Shown: positions 8,939-16,790 of the stretch, in pieces
Layout of the letters: each line of letters begins with the position of its first letter
Numbering within the stretch: the stretch's first letter is position 1
Origin: Haloarcula nitratireducens
Lineage (GTDB): Archaea > Halobacteriota > Halobacteria > Halobacteriales > Haloarculaceae
NCBI RefSeq assembly: GCF_019599505.1
Contig: NZ_RKLT01000003.1
Location: 248,001 to 312,000 of the forward strand
Direction: 5' to 3'
Length of the DNA: 64,000 nucleotides
Notes under the pieces: model-generated
What the model was told of the DNA's origin: nothing
The model's input: the letters and a program-made list of their open reading frames with translations, nothing else
Databases searched by the model: none
Program-made: the position numbers and the translations under genes

Positions 8939-9011
8939 ACCCGAAATCGGTCTCGGACCGACTAAAGTTCTCGCACAGCAATCATTTGTGTATAGACACC
9001 GTACCGCGCGT

Positions 9012-9686
9012 ATGGCCGACCGCCCGCTCAAACAACGGTTCGTCCTCGATACGTCGCTGTTTCTCACGACGGAAATACGCGGCCCGGACCAGGACGTCGA
9101 GGCCGCCTGCCGGGATTTGCTCGAACTCATCGCGGCGGCCAAGCAGATACACAACATCTCCTGTTACATGCCGCCCTCCATCAAGAGAGAACTGACGCGG
9201 ATGCTGGAGAGCCGCGGCGTCGACGACGAGGTGCTGATGAAACTGGAGACGTGGGTCATCACGAAGGCCCCGGCCCACCACGAGGTGATGGTGCCGGCCG
9301 ACCACGTCTACGCGTTCATCGACGAGATGTCCGACCGCGTCGACCGAGGCCTGCGCGTCTCCGAGAAGGCCGTCCGCAAGGCCGAGGAGTCCCGCGCCGA
9401 GACCGTCGAGGAACACGACCACATGACCGAGGTGGACAAGGTCATCTCGGAGCTGCGCGACGAGTACCGGGATACGCTCAGGCAGGGCGTACTTGACTCC
9501 CGAGAGGACTTCGACTTGCTCATCCTCGCGAAGGAACTGGACGCCGGCGTCGTCACGGAAGATCAGGGCATCATCAACTGGGCGGAGGACTTCGGCCTGC
9601 GCTATCTCGAGGGGAGGAACTTCCCGGTGTTACTGAGAGAGTACTTGGCGGCCGACGACCCCGACCGCTGGCGCGACGAGCGCTAG
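9012..9686 (+). CDS. RNA ligase partner protein (PIN domain, MJ_0950-like/TIGR03875)
   Basis: A 224-residue protein beginning [11 protein letters not shown], whose early Asp is the first acidic residue of a PIN-type fold. The C-terminal half keeps further acidic positions in [16 protein letters not shown] and GVVTEDQGI. This matches the archaeal family that consistently neighbours Rnl3 RNA ligases. Divergent placement next to the ligase points to a two-component RNA processing or repair module in which a PIN nuclease-like protein works with the ligase. Catalytic activity has not been assumed. The gene ends with a 4-bp overlap with the convergent small membrane protein. Confidence 0.88.
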   Translation: MADRPLKQRFVLDTSLFLTTEIRGPDQDVEAACRDLLELIAAAKQIHNISCYMPPSIKRELTRMLESRGVDDEVLMKLETWVITKAPAHHEVMVPADHVYAFIDEMSDRVDRGLRVSEKAVRKAEESRAETVEEHDHMTEVDKVISELRDEYRDTLRQGVLDSREDFDLLILAKELDAGVVTEDQGIINWAEDFGLRYLEGRNFPVLLREYLAADDPDRWRDER

Positions 9687-9931
9687 TCCTCTTCGGATGG
9701 CTCCTCGGTCTTGACGACGGCACCGACGGTCTTCTCCGCGACCATCCCCGGGATGTCCGTCGGCGTGGTGAGGTACTGCTCGATGGCGACCATCAGCGCC
9801 GCGATGCCGAGGTAGACGCCGCCGGCCAGCAGCTCGCCGCGGACGAGGTGTTCGGCACCGAACAGCGCGATGGGGATAGCGAGAACGACGACCGCCATCA
9901 GGCCGATGGTGTCGAGGATGCCCTGTGCCAT
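9683..9931 (-). CDS. Small membrane protein (DUF7533-like)
   Basis: An 82-residue protein with hydrophobic segments at about residues 8-26 and 36-52 and a polar tail with [12 protein letters not shown] and EEPSEED. Its 3' end overlaps the convergent RNA ligase partner gene by 4 bp. The start at MAQGILD follows no clear SD, which is normal here. The longer in-frame extension is Arg-rich shadow sequence of the cupin gene. Function unknown; the family name is tentative. Confidence 0.65.
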   Translation of the reverse strand: MAQGILDTIGLMAVVVLAIPIALFGAEHLVRGELLAGGVYLGIAALMVAIEQYLTTPTDIPGMVAEKTVGAVVKTEEPSEED

Positions 9932-9990
9932 TGCCCCCCGTTCGCGTCTCCGGGACAAAAGCTTCGCGGGACCGGCTCGACCGTCTCCGA

Positions 9991-10458
9991 TTACGTGAAT
10001 CGACCCGTCCCCTCGCCGCAACTCGCACAGAGCGTCAGGAGCGCGTCGCGGTCGTCGGCCAGTTCGACGCGCTGTTCGGTGCGCTCGCCGCAGGACTCGC
10101 AGTGGCGGACCATCTCCGTCTCGCTCTCGTCTCTGGGTGCGCCGAGCGCCAGCGCGACCACGCGCTCGTCGCCGTCGTTGCGACCGAGCTGCCACTCGCC
10201 CGGGGCGAACCGGACGGCCTCGTCCGGGCCGACCGCGACGTCGCCGTCCTCGGTCTCGAAGGTGGCCGTCCCCGACTGCACGTAGAAGACCTCCTCCTGG
10301 TCGGGGTGGCGGTGATACCCCAGACCGAACGTCTCGCCGGGCGCGAGTTCGTAGTAGTTGACCGCGAGGTCGCTCGTCTCGAGCGCTCTCGACAGCGAGC
10401 GCTTGACGTCGGCGGAACCCATGCGCGAATCGACGGCGTCGACGCTGACTCTCTCCAT
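9991..10458 (-). CDS. Cupin-domain protein with C-terminal zinc-ribbon-like tail
   Basis: A 155-residue protein. Residues ~30-105 form a cupin barrel, with the metal-binding pattern GYHRHPDQEEVFYVQSG and a closing strand FAPGEWQLG. The C-terminal ~45 residues hold two Cys pairs (CESCGE, CASCGE) that should bind Zn. Cupin plus zinc ribbon is a common haloarchaeal arrangement with unassigned substrate. The start MERVSVDAV was chosen over an upstream ATG because it begins the conserved-looking part. It is followed, 59 bp on, by the DUF7533-like gene on the same strand. Confidence 0.8.
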   Translation of the reverse strand: MERVSVDAVDSRMGSADVKRSLSRALETSDLAVNYYELAPGETFGLGYHRHPDQEEVFYVQSGTATFETEDGDVAVGPDEAVRFAPGEWQLGRNDGDERVVALALGAPRDESETEMVRHCESCGERTEQRVELADDRDALLTLCASCGEGTGRFT

Positions 10459-10506
10459 GTTCGAAACCGAGAACGCCAGCGACAAAACGTTGGGCGGCGG
10501 GGCCGT

Positions 10507-10671
10507 TTACTCCCGTCGGTCGATGTCGAGTTCCTCGTCGAGTTCCTCCAGCCACTCGGCGTCTTCGAGTTCGGCCATCTGCTCGCGGAAGTGCGTCTTG
10601 CAGACTCCGACTTTCACACCGTCGCTCTCGACGGCGAGGTCAGCGTCGTCGTCGCAGTAGTGACACTGCAT
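10507..10671 (-). CDS. Small zinc-binding protein (DUF6757-like)
   Basis: A 54-residue protein starting MQCHYCDDDADLAV, with a further Cys and His (CKTHFRE) that complete a treble-clef-like Zn site. The tail is acidic and ends LDEELDIDRRE. It resembles the DUF6757 haloarchaeal microprotein family from memory. It lies 48 bp upstream of the cupin gene on the same strand and may share its transcript. Confidence 0.75.
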   Translation of the reverse strand: MQCHYCDDDADLAVESDGVKVGVCKTHFREQMAELEDAEWLEELDEELDIDRRE

Positions 10672-10725
10672 ATCTACTCGTTGTGGCTCTGACGCATTGA
10701 ACCCTCGCATTGCGTCTGCCGGTCG

Positions 10726-11499
10726 TCAGACGATTTCCGCCCGGACCCGCTCCCACGCCGTCGCGTCGAGACCCGCCTTCCCCAACTCCTCGTCGTGGGC
10801 GTCGCTGCCACCGGTCGGGACGAGGTCGTAGCGCTCGATCGCGTCTTCGAGAAGCCCGGTGTCGATCGACTCCTCGTAGGGATACCACTGTTCGACGGCC
10901 GAAAGCGACTCACAGCGGGCCAGCGCCGCCTCGGGATCGGGATAGCGGAACGGGTGCGCGAGACTGACCAGTCCGCAGGCGTCGGCGAGCAGCTCGCGAC
11001 CGCGTTCGAAATCCGGAACCTCGCGGGCCACGTAGCAGGGACAGTCGTCGCCGATGAGCTCCTCGAACGCCTCTTTGTAGCCGTATTCGGACGCCTCGTC
11101 GATGGCGCGCGCGATGTGCGGGCGGCCGAGTCCCTCGCGGGGTTCGACCGGCAGCGAGACGTCGAGTCGATCCTCGACGCAGTCGATGATGCGCCGACCC
11201 CGATCCAGGCGGTTCTGCTGGATGCGGTCGCACTCGGCGACCAGTTCGTCCGTCGGGTCGACGCCGTATCCCAAGAGATCGAGGCGCTGGTCGTCGGTCT
11301 CGACGCGCAGCTCGATGCCGTGGACGACGTCGACGCCGTCGCGCGTCGTCATCGGGCCGTCGAGTTCGGGGTGGATTCGGTCGTGGTCGGTGACGGCGAC
11401 GGCCTCGACGCCCGCCCGACGCGCGGCGTCGGGAAGCGTTTCCAGAGTGAGCGTTCCATCCGAGCGCGTAGTATGTAGGTGGAGGTCCGCGACAACCAT
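10726..11499 (-). CDS. PHP-domain metal-dependent phosphoesterase
   Basis: A 257-residue PHP protein with the metal ligands in DLHLHTTRSDGT (N-terminus), TDHDRI (~residue 42), a mid-protein HIARA, SLAHPFRYP and the final GSDAHDEE. This is the TrpH/RNase AM-like group of phosphoesterases that hydrolyse nucleotide or RNA phosphates; the exact substrate cannot be told. The start MVVADLHLH is preferred because the PHP fold begins directly there. It stands 54 bp upstream of the DUF6757-like gene on the same strand. Confidence 0.85.
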   Translation of the reverse strand: MVVADLHLHTTRSDGTLTLETLPDAARRAGVEAVAVTDHDRIHPELDGPMTTRDGVDVVHGIELRVETDDQRLDLLGYGVDPTDELVAECDRIQQNRLDRGRRIIDCVEDRLDVSLPVEPREGLGRPHIARAIDEASEYGYKEAFEELIGDDCPCYVAREVPDFERGRELLADACGLVSLAHPFRYPDPEAALARCESLSAVEQWYPYEESIDTGLLEDAIERYDLVPTGGSDAHDEELGKAGLDATAWERVRAEIV

Positions 11500-11614
11500 A
11501 CGAAGCGATTCCCGCCCAGCCACAAGCAACTTCGCCTTGATTGTGGGTCGTGGTATCGCCCCACCCATGTTCATTAAACGCATTAAGGTATATTAACATC
11601 ATAAATAGTGAAGG

Positions 11615-11620
11615 TTTATT
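11615..11620 (+). promoter_or_regulatory. TATA-like box of the DUF5789-like gene
   Basis: TTTATT lies 25-30 nt upstream of the ATG at 11645, inside an unusually AT-rich intergenic stretch (about 11566-11625). Confidence 0.5.
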
Positions 11621-11644
11621 ATCGACCATCCACTTTACCCCTGT

Positions 11645-11932
11645 ATGCGAATGTTGACCGACGCGACGGAGGCGTTCGAAGCGCACGACTACCCGATGAC
11701 CACCGAAGAACTGATCGAGGCCGACGGCGACGTCACGCTGGAGCTGCCCAACGGCACCGAGACGGTCGCCGACGCGCTCAGTCGCTCGGCCCCGGAGACC
11801 TTCGAGAGCGCGGAAGACGCGCGGATGACGGCGTGCGCGGGCCTCTCGAGTAAGGCGATCGGCCGCAAGGGCTACTCGGACCGCGACCCGGTCTGCATGG
11901 GCGAGGACGGCCCCGAAGAAGTCTCGTTCTGA
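11645..11932 (+). CDS. DUF5789-like haloarchaeal protein
   Basis: A 95-residue acidic protein with PMTTEELIEADGDVTLELPNG followed by ETFESAEDARM and a conserved-looking C-terminus, KAIGRKGYSDRDP and EVSF. This pattern matches the haloarchaeal DUF5789 family as I remember it. Function unknown. It is preceded by a good TATA-like box and appears monocistronic. An alternative ATG lies two codons in. Confidence 0.75.
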   Translation: MRMLTDATEAFEAHDYPMTTEELIEADGDVTLELPNGTETVADALSRSAPETFESAEDARMTACAGLSSKAIGRKGYSDRDPVCMGEDGPEEVSF

Positions 11933-12011
11933 GCGACGCGCGTCGCTCGGTTCGGTCCCAGCTATCGTTTTTTGACGTGAATCGCGAGTAGCGGCGGCGC
12001 GGTCGACGGCC

Positions 12012-12251
12012 TCAGAAACCGAGCTCGTCGTCGTCCTGCATCGCCGGGTCCTGCTGTTCGTTCGTCGTCTGGCCGAACATGTCGTCGTCCACGTCGGTGG
12101 TGTCGTCTTCGGTCGTCGTGTTGTACGCCGAGATACCGCGCGAGAGGAGTTCCTCGACGGCCTGGTCGCGGTTGATGAACTCGCCCTGTTCGACGAGGCG
12201 GTCGATGTCGGAGTCGACTTGGTCCGGCAGTGACACCTTGATTCGGCTCAT
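12012..12251 (-). CDS. Ribbon-helix-helix DNA-binding protein (CopG-like, DUF7120-like)
   Basis: A 79-residue protein. The first ~45 residues are a ribbon-helix-helix fold, MSRIKVSLPDQVDSDIDRLV then INRDQAVEELLSRG, which dimerises to bind DNA through the first beta strand. The remainder is an acidic, Asp/Thr-rich tail. No toxin gene is adjacent, so an antitoxin role is not supported. It is the last gene of a same-strand run with the unknown 136-residue protein and the RAD55-like ATPase. Confidence 0.75.
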   Translation of the reverse strand: MSRIKVSLPDQVDSDIDRLVEQGEFINRDQAVEELLSRGISAYNTTTEDDTTDVDDDMFGQTTNEQQDPAMQDDDELGF

Positions 12252-12311
12252 GTGAGCCGGCTTATCCGGTCGAACGTATAACGCTGTTGCCGAAGCGGCG
12301 TCGGGCCGGCG

Positions 12312-12722
12312 CTATCGTTCCAGGAAATCGGGCCGGTCGACGGCCTCGGTGCTGTCGACGTTCTGTCGATCGAGCAGTTCCGACGGTTCGAGCGCTTCGG
12401 GCAGCCCGTCGCGGCCCCCGGTCGGACGGTCGGCTTCGTCGAGAGCGACCGTCTCGCCCTCGACCAGCTCCGCCCAGACGGCGTCGGCGTCGGCGCTCCC
12501 GCTCTCGGCGGCCGCCTTGGCCTCGTTCCGCCCCTCGTCGTACGCGAGTTCGACCATGCTCCGGTGGTACGCCGAGTCCATCTCGACGTAGATCGCTTCG
12601 AGTTCCTCCCGGTTGTACTCCCCGAGGCGCTCGGCGACGCCGATGGCGTAGGCGCGGTCGGTGGCGGCGTCTTTATCGAGCGCGTCCCAGTCGGTCTCGA
12701 ACTCGCGTTCGTAGCGGCTCAT
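12312..12722 (-). CDS. Acidic haloarchaeal protein, function unknown
   Basis: A 136-residue soluble protein that I do not recognise. The N-terminal half is predicted helical (ETDWDALDKDAATDRAYAIG, ELEAIYVEMDSAYHRSM) and the C-terminal half is polar. Its start codon overlaps the stop of the upstream RAD55/KaiC-like ATPase by 4 nt (ATGA), so the two are translationally coupled and it may act with that ATPase. Confidence 0.7.
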   Translation of the reverse strand: MSRYEREFETDWDALDKDAATDRAYAIGVAERLGEYNREELEAIYVEMDSAYHRSMVELAYDEGRNEAKAAAESGSADADAVWAELVEGETVALDEADRPTGGRDGLPEALEPSELLDRQNVDSTEAVDRPDFLER

Positions 12723-13405
12723 GTCTCGACCTTCGTCTCCGCGTGAACCCGCAGCCCGCGGTCGCTGAAGGAGATCTGCCGGATGTCACAGTCGATGGCC
12801 GTCCCGCGCATCTTGATGACCTGCACGCCGCGGGTCATGCTCCCGCCCTCCAGGAAGTTGTGGAAGAAGACGACGCCGTGGGCGAGATAGTGTTCGTCGC
12901 TGTACGACGAAGGGTCTGTCATCTCGGAGATGAGCAGCGTCGTCGCGTCGGTCTGTTTCAGCGCCGAGAGAAAGCCCGTGATCTCGCTGTCCACGTCGTT
13001 CATGAAGTGCTGGAGCAGCATCGTCGAGTCGATGACCACCCGCTGGATGTCGTTCTGTTCGATGTAGGCGACCAGCCGGTTCGTCAGGCCCCCCTCGGTC
13101 CCGAACTGCGTGATGGTGCGCTTGCCGCTCTCGGTAACGAGATTCAAGAACTGGACGGCGTCCGACTGCATCGCCCGGTCGAAGCCGAACTCGTAGCCCG
13201 CCATGTCCTGCATCAGCTCGGATTTCGTCTCGTGCATCGTCACGTAGAGGCACGTCTCGCCCTCCTTGGCCCCCCGCGTGATGAACTGCGAGCAGAACGT
13301 CGTCTTGCCGCTTCCGGGCGGCCCGCTGACCACGTACAGGCGGTCCGGAAGCAAGCCGCCCTGCACTAAGTCGTCGAAGCCGGGAACCCCACTCGATATT
13401 CGCAT
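12719..13405 (-). CDS. RAD55/KaiC-like RecA-superfamily ATPase
   Basis: A 228-residue single RecA-like domain, with Walker A VSGPPGSGKTTFC near residues 27-39 and Walker B RVVIDSTMLL near residue 125. It lacks the DNA-binding regions of RadA, so it belongs to the KaiC/RAD55-like signalling group common in haloarchaea. The start MRISSGVPGFDDLVQGG is the usual beginning of the fold. The gene is translationally coupled to the downstream 136-residue protein. Its own upstream neighbour, 68 bp away, is the Nmad3-like gene. Partner and process are unknown. Confidence 0.82.
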   Translation of the reverse strand: MRISSGVPGFDDLVQGGLLPDRLYVVSGPPGSGKTTFCSQFITRGAKEGETCLYVTMHETKSELMQDMAGYEFGFDRAMQSDAVQFLNLVTESGKRTITQFGTEGGLTNRLVAYIEQNDIQRVVIDSTMLLQHFMNDVDSEITGFLSALKQTDATTLLISEMTDPSSYSDEHYLAHGVVFFHNFLEGGSMTRGVQVIKMRGTAIDCDIRQISFSDRGLRVHAETKVET

Positions 13406-13473
13406 ATCACCAGCATGCGCGCGTCTCGAGTCTTGGTGCTCCGTTTTCACCCGTGATAACTCACTCGGCTCCT

Positions 13474-14184
13474 TCAGCGCTCGGCGACCGCCCGCGGGGG
13501 CTCGTCGACGAGCGACAGCAGCGTCTCGGTCCCGTCCTCGTCGAAGCGCATCGGTCGCCGCCACCACGGCCCTTTCCCCGAGTCCGAGGAGCGCTCGGTG
13601 ACCAGCCAGTTGGCGTCCGTGCCGCCGCTGGGCCGAGAGAGCGGGACGACCGTCTCGTAGAGGCGCGAGGCGTCGGGGTCGCCCAGTACCAACACCTCCG
13701 CGTCGAACTCGGCGCGCCGGACGTGGGCGTTCGAGTCGAAGACGGCCCGTTCCTCCGAGGGGAGGTCGCGGTACGCTTCGCCGGTCACCGGGTCCCGCGC
13801 CAGACGGAAGTGGCCGATGACGCACGCCCCCCACCGCTCGGGTGCCCACGCGGGCGGGTCGCCGGTAGTCGAGAGCGTGGCGTAGAAGAAGAGGTAGTCG
13901 CCCGCCGATAGCTCCGAGAGCGGGCGGGCCTTGACGCCGTGTTCGTCGCCGTAGGTGTACCGTTCGCCGCCGACCTCGGGGAACTCCGGGTCGAAGTGGA
14001 CCGGCCGGTCGGCGACGCCGCTCACGTCGGTCGTCACGTCGAGGTCGGCGTAGGTCGGGACCGACTGGGCCGTGGGTTTCGCTTCCGGAATCGGGATGTA
14101 CTCGAAGGAGCCGTCGGGGTAGAGCGGGCCGCGAAACCCCGGTTCGTTGGTGTTTGCCGCGACGTTGATGGCGACGCTCCGCAT
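13474..14184 (-). CDS. Nmad3-like putative nucleotide-modification protein
   Basis: A 236-residue soluble protein starting MRSVAINVAANTNEPGFRGP with FEYIPIPE shortly after. This N-terminus resembles the nucleotide modification associated domain 3 (Nmad3) family as I recall it, in which the phrase preceding FEYIPIPE is well conserved. Later it has LSAGDYLFFYATL and WGACVIGHF, consistent with an alpha/beta fold. The family is linked by genome context to modified DNA bases, but no hypermodification genes are seen here. Assignment is moderate. Confidence 0.6.
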   Translation of the reverse strand: MRSVAINVAANTNEPGFRGPLYPDGSFEYIPIPEAKPTAQSVPTYADLDVTTDVSGVADRPVHFDPEFPEVGGERYTYGDEHGVKARPLSELSAGDYLFFYATLSTTGDPPAWAPERWGACVIGHFRLARDPVTGEAYRDLPSEERAVFDSNAHVRRAEFDAEVLVLGDPDASRLYETVVPLSRPSGGTDANWLVTERSSDSGKGPWWRRPMRFDEDGTETLLSLVDEPPRAVAER

Positions 14185-14214
14185 GAGTTGTAGTCGTCTC
14201 CGCCGGCAAAAGGG

Positions 14215-14481
14215 CTACCGGAGCGACTCGGTGCAGGTCCCGCAGTACCGGAGCATCAGGTGAGACTCGTTGGCCGCGCCGCAGTGCCGACAGCGGACGA
14301 CGCTCTCTTCGTGCCGCGTCGGGTCATCGCCGGCGCGGCTTCCGGAACCGTTCACCGCCCCCGCCGTCCGCTCCGGCGTACTCTCCGGCGTCGGATCGGT
14401 CGTCTGGACGTACTGATAGAGCAGCACCTGCAACAGGCCGAAGCCGACGACGTACGCGGTGAGCCACGCCCAGGCGTTCAT
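14215..14481 (-). CDS. Single-pass membrane protein with C-terminal zinc ribbon
   Basis: An 88-residue protein. Residues ~3-22 form one transmembrane helix (WLTAYVVGFGLLQVLLY), a polar linker follows, and the C-terminus carries a CxxC...CxxC zinc ribbon (CRHCGAAN, YCGTCTESL). The start MNAWAWL places the helix at the very N-terminus. It is 30 bp downstream of the Nmad3-like gene's 5' neighbour region on the same strand and could be co-transcribed. The DUF7577 family name is tentative. Confidence 0.7.
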   Translation of the reverse strand: MNAWAWLTAYVVGFGLLQVLLYQYVQTTDPTPESTPERTAGAVNGSGSRAGDDPTRHEESVVRCRHCGAANESHLMLRYCGTCTESLR

Positions 14482-14575
14482 AGCGGTACGTCGCACGAAC
14501 TCCTATTTTTGTATTCGGGACACAGTATCAGACGTGATACTCAGACGGCAAAACGGCGCGTCTCGGCGGAACCGG

Positions 14576-15478
14576 TCAGCGGTCCGGCGGGTGGAGGTCG
14601 CGTTTGAACTCGTCGAAGTCGTCTACCCCCTCCGGGAGTTCGTACTCGATACCGCGCTCCGCGCGCCGGTCCTCGTTCGCGTCTTCGAGGGGGTCGGCGA
14701 CCTGCTCCCATCCGTCTTTGATAGCGATGGACTTCGCGGGGGTGCCGGCGGCGATGTGGTGGGCGGGGATGTCACTGCCGGCGATGGACTTCGCGGCGAG
14801 GATGGCGTTCTCGCCGACGCGGACGCCCGCGCGAACCATCGAGTCGTAGGTGAGGCGCACGTCGTCCTCGACGATGGTGTGGAAGTTGTCGATGTGGGTC
14901 TGATCGACCGCGTCGTGGTCGTGGCTGTAGATGTGCGTGTCGTCGGAGATGGAGACGCGGTCGCCGATAGTGAGCCTCCCGCGGTCGTCTAAGTGGACGT
15001 CGTCGTGGACGACGACGTTGTCGCCGATTTCGATGTTGTGTCCGTAGGTGAACGTGATCCCCTTGAAGAACCGGCAGCCGTCGCCGCAGGACTCGAAGAG
15101 GTGATCCGCCAGCATCTGCCGGAACCGGAGCGCGAACTCGACGTTGTCGGCCATCGGCGTCGCGTCGAACTGCCGCCAGAGCCACTGGAGGTGTTTCGAG
15201 TGCTTGAACTTCTCCTCGTCCTTCTCGGCGTAGTACTCGCTCTCTAAGGTCGTGTTACAGGGGTCGTATCCCTGGAGGCGGACGCGTTCGGCCGGCGAGA
15301 CGTCCTCGCCGGACTGCCAGCGTTCGTACGCGTCGCGGTCGCCGTGGAGGTCGACGAGGATGTCCTCGACCACGTCGCAGGTGTCTTCCTCGCCGGAGAG
15401 GCGTTCGTCGACTTCGTCTAGGAACGCCCGGAGGCCGTCTTCGGCCAGCGGTGGAAGCGATACGTGACGCTTGGTCAT
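14576..15478 (-). CDS. Left-handed beta-helix acyltransferase (hexapeptide repeat)
   Basis: A 300-residue protein. The N-terminal ~120 residues are helical and acidic. Residues ~135-250 form a left-handed beta helix of hexapeptide repeats (IEIGDNVVVHDDVHLDDRG, TIGDRVSISDDTHIYSHDHD, VRVGENAILAAKSI). The ending IPAHHIAAGTPAKSI is the usual CoA-binding finish of maltose/galactoside-type acetyltransferases. It should transfer an acyl group from CoA to a sugar or amine; substrate unknown. A perfect 18-bp palindrome lies 36 bp upstream of the start. Confidence 0.8.
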   Translation of the reverse strand: MTKRHVSLPPLAEDGLRAFLDEVDERLSGEEDTCDVVEDILVDLHGDRDAYERWQSGEDVSPAERVRLQGYDPCNTTLESEYYAEKDEEKFKHSKHLQWLWRQFDATPMADNVEFALRFRQMLADHLFESCGDGCRFFKGITFTYGHNIEIGDNVVVHDDVHLDDRGRLTIGDRVSISDDTHIYSHDHDAVDQTHIDNFHTIVEDDVRLTYDSMVRAGVRVGENAILAAKSIAGSDIPAHHIAAGTPAKSIAIKDGWEQVADPLEDANEDRRAERGIEYELPEGVDDFDEFKRDLHPPDR

Positions 15479-15513
15479 GTGCCGTCGGATGACCCCGCCG
15501 ACAATAGGAGTTT

Positions 15514-15557
15514 CCTTACCGGCCGGTAAGGGGGTAACACCGACGACACCGGCCGGT
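15514..15557. promoter_or_regulatory. Two ACCGGCCGGT palindromes 30 bp apart upstream of the acyltransferase
   Basis: A perfect 18-bp palindrome (15514-15531, core ACCGGCCGGT) lies upstream of the acyltransferase start at 15478. A second copy of the 10-bp core lies at 15548-15557. The centres are 30 bp apart, about three helical turns, so one protein dimer per site could bind the same DNA face. No regulator is identified. Confidence 0.5.
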
Positions 15558-15688
15558 CGCGTCGGGCGGTTAGACCCACGACGCGCCGACGTCGCCGGGG
15601 GTCGTCGTTCGGCGGACGCCGGGCCGCTATCGGCTCCGCCGACCGTCGGGGCGTCGACCACGCCCTCGGACGAGCCGCGAGCCGATAG

Positions 15689-15694
15689 TATAAA
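15689..15694 (+). promoter_or_regulatory. TATA box of the CPBP protease gene
   Basis: TATAAA lies 25-30 nt upstream of the ATG at 15719 and supports this start. Confidence 0.55.
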
Positions 15695-15718
15695 CCGCCG
15701 CCGTCTAAACCCACCGAC

Positions 15719-16729
15719 ATGAGCAGGTCGGACTTCATCATGGAGGTGCGGGGGTATCTCGTCAACCCCGCGGAGCGGCGGTTACGAACGCCGTGGCGCG
15801 TCGTCGTCTGGCTGTTCGCCGCCGGGTTCGTCGTCGTCGTTCTCAGTGCCCTCTTCGGAATCGTCCCCGCCCCCGAGCGCGCGACCGGGCTCACGCAGAC
15901 CCTCTACGTCGTTACCGAGCAGATATGGGGCTTCATCGCGCTGTCGGTCGGCGGGCTCGGTATCGGCTATCTGCTCGACCGCCGGACGATAGCGGACTAC
16001 GGACTGCTCCCCGACCGACAGTGGTGGCGCGACGCCGGGTTCGGGCTGGTACTGGGCTTCGGTCTGCCGACGCTCGTCCTCCTCGTGCAGGTCGCCGTCG
16101 GGTTCACCGTCGTCACCGGCGTCCTCGTGACGAGTCCGAGCGAACAGTTCCCGTTCGGAGGCACCGGCGCAGCGGTCCGGCTGGCGCTGCTCGCGGCCTT
16201 CTTCCTCGTCCAGGCGACCACCGAGGAGATACTGGTTCGGGGCTATCTCCTGACGAACCTCGCGGAGGGGCTCGCCGGCACGCTCGGGAAGTGGCGCTCG
16301 GTCGTCGCCGCGACCGCGGCTACCGGCGCGCTGTTCGGCGTCCTCCACTGGACCAACCCGAGCGCGTCGCCGCTCAGCACCCTGAACATCACGCTCTACG
16401 GCGTCCTGCTGGGTGCCTGCTACGTCCTCACCGGCCGACTGGGAATCGCCTGCGGCTTTCACGTCGCCTGGAACTACACGCTCTCGCTGTGGAGCTTCCC
16501 GGTCAGCGGCCTCGTGACCGGTGCCGCCCTGCTCGGGACGCGCTCGACCGGTCCGGCGCTGGTGACCGGCGGCTCCTTCGGTCCCGAGGGCGGCCTCGTC
16601 GCGCTCCCGCTGCTCGTCGTCGGCGCGGCGGCGCTGGGCTGGTGGGTCCGCCGCGAGTACGGCAGCGTCGAGATTCTGGAAGCGATCGCGACCCCCGACC
16701 TCCGGATTCGGACCCGCGGCGGGCAGTGA
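15719..16729 (+). CDS. CPBP-family intramembrane metalloprotease-like protein
   Basis: A 336-residue polytopic membrane protein with about eight hydrophobic segments. It has the three CPBP/Abi motifs: TTEEILVRGYL (EExxxR) near residue 175, FGVLHW (FxxxH) near residue 210 and CGFHVAWN (HxxxN) near residue 248. These form the active site of CAAX-type prenyl-protein proteases and bacteriocin-immunity relatives. Substrate unknown. TATA box and start agree with a leaderless mRNA. It is divergent from the acyltransferase. Confidence 0.85.
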   Translation: MSRSDFIMEVRGYLVNPAERRLRTPWRVVVWLFAAGFVVVVLSALFGIVPAPERATGLTQTLYVVTEQIWGFIALSVGGLGIGYLLDRRTIADYGLLPDRQWWRDAGFGLVLGFGLPTLVLLVQVAVGFTVVTGVLVTSPSEQFPFGGTGAAVRLALLAAFFLVQATTEEILVRGYLLTNLAEGLAGTLGKWRSVVAATAATGALFGVLHWTNPSASPLSTLNITLYGVLLGACYVLTGRLGIACGFHVAWNYTLSLWSFPVSGLVTGAALLGTRSTGPALVTGGSFGPEGGLVALPLLVVGAAALGWWVRREYGSVEILEAIATPDLRIRTRGGQ

Positions 16730-16790
16730 GTCTGAGGAACGCGAGGCGAGAACCGCGGCGGATAAGTGCGGCGACGCCCAACGCGCGAAC

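Noticed and set aside
12012..12722. Toxin-antitoxin pair (RHH protein plus neighbour)
   Set aside because: The neighbour shows no toxin fold or PIN/RelE/VapC motifs and is coupled to the ATPase instead.
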